Of a stretch of DNA of 64,000 bases, positions 63,131 to 64,000 are shown piece by piece. This DNA is from Deinandra increscens subsp. villosa (taxonomy: Eukaryota; Streptophyta; Magnoliopsida; Asterales; Asteraceae): positions 24,436,653-24,500,652 of the forward strand of contig JBCNJP010000008.1 of assembly GCA_039602395.1 (NCBI GenBank), given 5' to 3'. Position 1 is the first letter of the stretch; every line of letters begins with the position of its first letter. The translations under genes were made by a program, and so were the position numbers. Under the pieces are notes generated by a model. It had not been told where the DNA came from, did not search any database, and worked only from the letters and a program-made list of their open reading frames with translations.

Positions 63131-64000
63131 TGTAACATCTGGTTAATTCCGGTAAATCAAAGGAAAATTTTTCCGATTATTGAACTGGATTGTTGAGCCC
63201 AGTTAGGCCCGTAAGGCCCATTTAGAGATTTGCGGCCCAGCAAAGGCCCAATTCAAATACCCGATGTCCGGATAAGTTGTCATAAGTATTCTGGGTGATT
63301 GTTATGTTGTTGGAAATGTTGTGGAATGTTGAAAGCTGAATTTGGTGTAAACCGGCTAGGTTCGTTGTCTAATCGGTAAACGGGCCAGATAACCGGACAT
63401 TAATGTAAGTATGTTGGTTCGAGTGACTATGAGAATGGATATATTAACACGGACGTTAATATTTTTCAGAAAGGCTATTCAGATGTTTATAGGTGGTCTA
63501 TGCGAACGGAAACGGCAAACGACACTTAACGCGCGTAATTCACCGGCAGTGACGGAGCAGTCACTGAGGCCGTATTAGAGTGTCTGGAAGTGCCAGACAC
63601 TTGAACATTGATGTTCTGATCGTTAGAAAGGATAACCGTAGGAAACGGTGCGAGAAATAGTGAAATTGGTAAACCGTTTGGTTACCTAAGAATAACCGAA
63701 AACGATCGTTTAATTGTTTAAGATGACTTTAATGACCCTGTGAGGTTATAGGTATTTTCTAAGTGTTTATTGAGTATTACAGTCGCGATGATATATTCGG
63801 TTCGAGAAACAGATGTAAACAGTATATGCGTCGTATTGAGTATTACAGTCGCGATGATATATTCGGTTCGAGAAACAGAGGTAAACGGTATATGCGTTGT
63901 ATACGCGCTTTATACCGCGAGTTTAACCGAACGTTCACTAGACTATATTTAATCTGACGTTTTGAGTATTCTGAGAATGTTTAATAGGTTTCATAATATT
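63131..64000 (+). repeat. 3' LTR of the LARD-type element, partial
   Basis: Starts TGTAACATCTGG and matches 54885-55690 at about 96%. The window ends inside it. Confidence 0.95.
63771..63902. repeat. 66-bp tandem duplication in the 3' LTR
   Basis: The unit starting 'tgagtattacagtcgcgatg' occurs at 63771-63836 and 63837-63902. The 5' LTR has it once (about 55525). So the two LTRs of one element differ by one unit. Confidence 0.95.

Larger units (their letters stand above)
54885..64000 (+). mobile_element. LARD-type large non-autonomous LTR element (runs off the window)
   Basis: 5' LTR 54885-58467, PBS 58470-58482, about 4.6 kb internal region, purine tract 63118-63130, and the first 870 bp of the 3' LTR. 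The PBS type and the context ahead of the 3' LTR (cgggacgaaattcctttaag then gaggggagga) look like those of Tekay/Del chromoviruses, but I find no gag, RT, integrase or chromodomain. It would depend on proteins from a relative. The compared LTR ends differ by about 11 bases in 265 (about 4%), so it is older than the Tat insertion at 29771. The left flank is gataaaa; the right flank is outside the window. Confidence 0.88.

Noticed and set aside
62314..63138. 274-codon minus-strand open frame in the LARD-type element
   Set aside because: It crosses the polypurine tract into the LTR, includes a tandem repeat and shows no known motif. Kept only as something to test, not as a gene.

Overview
The window is plant nuclear DNA made almost entirely of nested LTR retrotransposons; I found no host gene, tRNA or rRNA. 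The organism is a flowering plant, probably a eudicot. The evidence is Tat-lineage Ty3/gypsy elements with two RNase H domains and an antisense extra gene, an Athila-type fragment, a copia-type gag with a CCHC knuckle and a long coiled coil, and short AT-rich introns. I cannot name the family. A run of exactly 500 N (2270-2769) is a scaffold gap.

Layout. 1-2269 is AT-rich and non-coding. From 2770 to 51454 lies a head-to-tail, plus-strand array of Tat-type gypsy copies in which neighbours share single LTRs. There are six LTRs, at 7531, 20695, 39428, 46484, 48680 and 50747. Between them are decayed gag-pro-pol blocks (2770-5910; 16221-17353; 21454-27228; 40315-45002) and minus-strand copies of an antisense gene (7206-7510; 18651-20405; 28339-29765 plus 38800-39132; 46190-46401; 47808-48385; 49408-50530). 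Two subfamilies, A and B, are mixed, and the LTR at 20695 is an A/B chimera. Three insertions interrupt the array: a truncated copia-type gag element (8968 to about 16220), which itself carries a very young minus-strand non-autonomous LTR element (10383-12554); a nearly intact minus-strand Tat element (29771-38799, target duplication CCAAG, LTRs about 98% identical); and a solo LTR (46579-46945). The array ends at a truncated minus-strand Athila remnant (51485 to about 54800). A large non-coding LARD-type element (54885 past the window end, LTR about 3.6 kb) then lies against that remnant.

How the parts work together. Only the element at 29771-38799 looks able to make its proteins: Gag-protease, then RT, degenerate RNase H, archaeal-type RNase H and integrase. 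The two reading frames are in phase and separated by one TAG followed by CAATTA, the tobamovirus-type leaky-stop context. The same TAG-CAATTA is kept at the same place in two other copies. The antisense gene lies between pol and the 3' LTR, has four exons with phase-consistent GT-AG introns, and has a TATA-like box about 125-130 bp upstream of its ATG in every copy with a complete 5' end.

The most noteworthy signals are the spliced antisense gene, the conserved readthrough context, the LTR-sharing array with its chimeric LTR, a strong excess of CCWGG/AGGAT words across the Tat copies, stop codons that arise mostly at CAG sites, and an insertion that carries an extra primer-binding-site copy.
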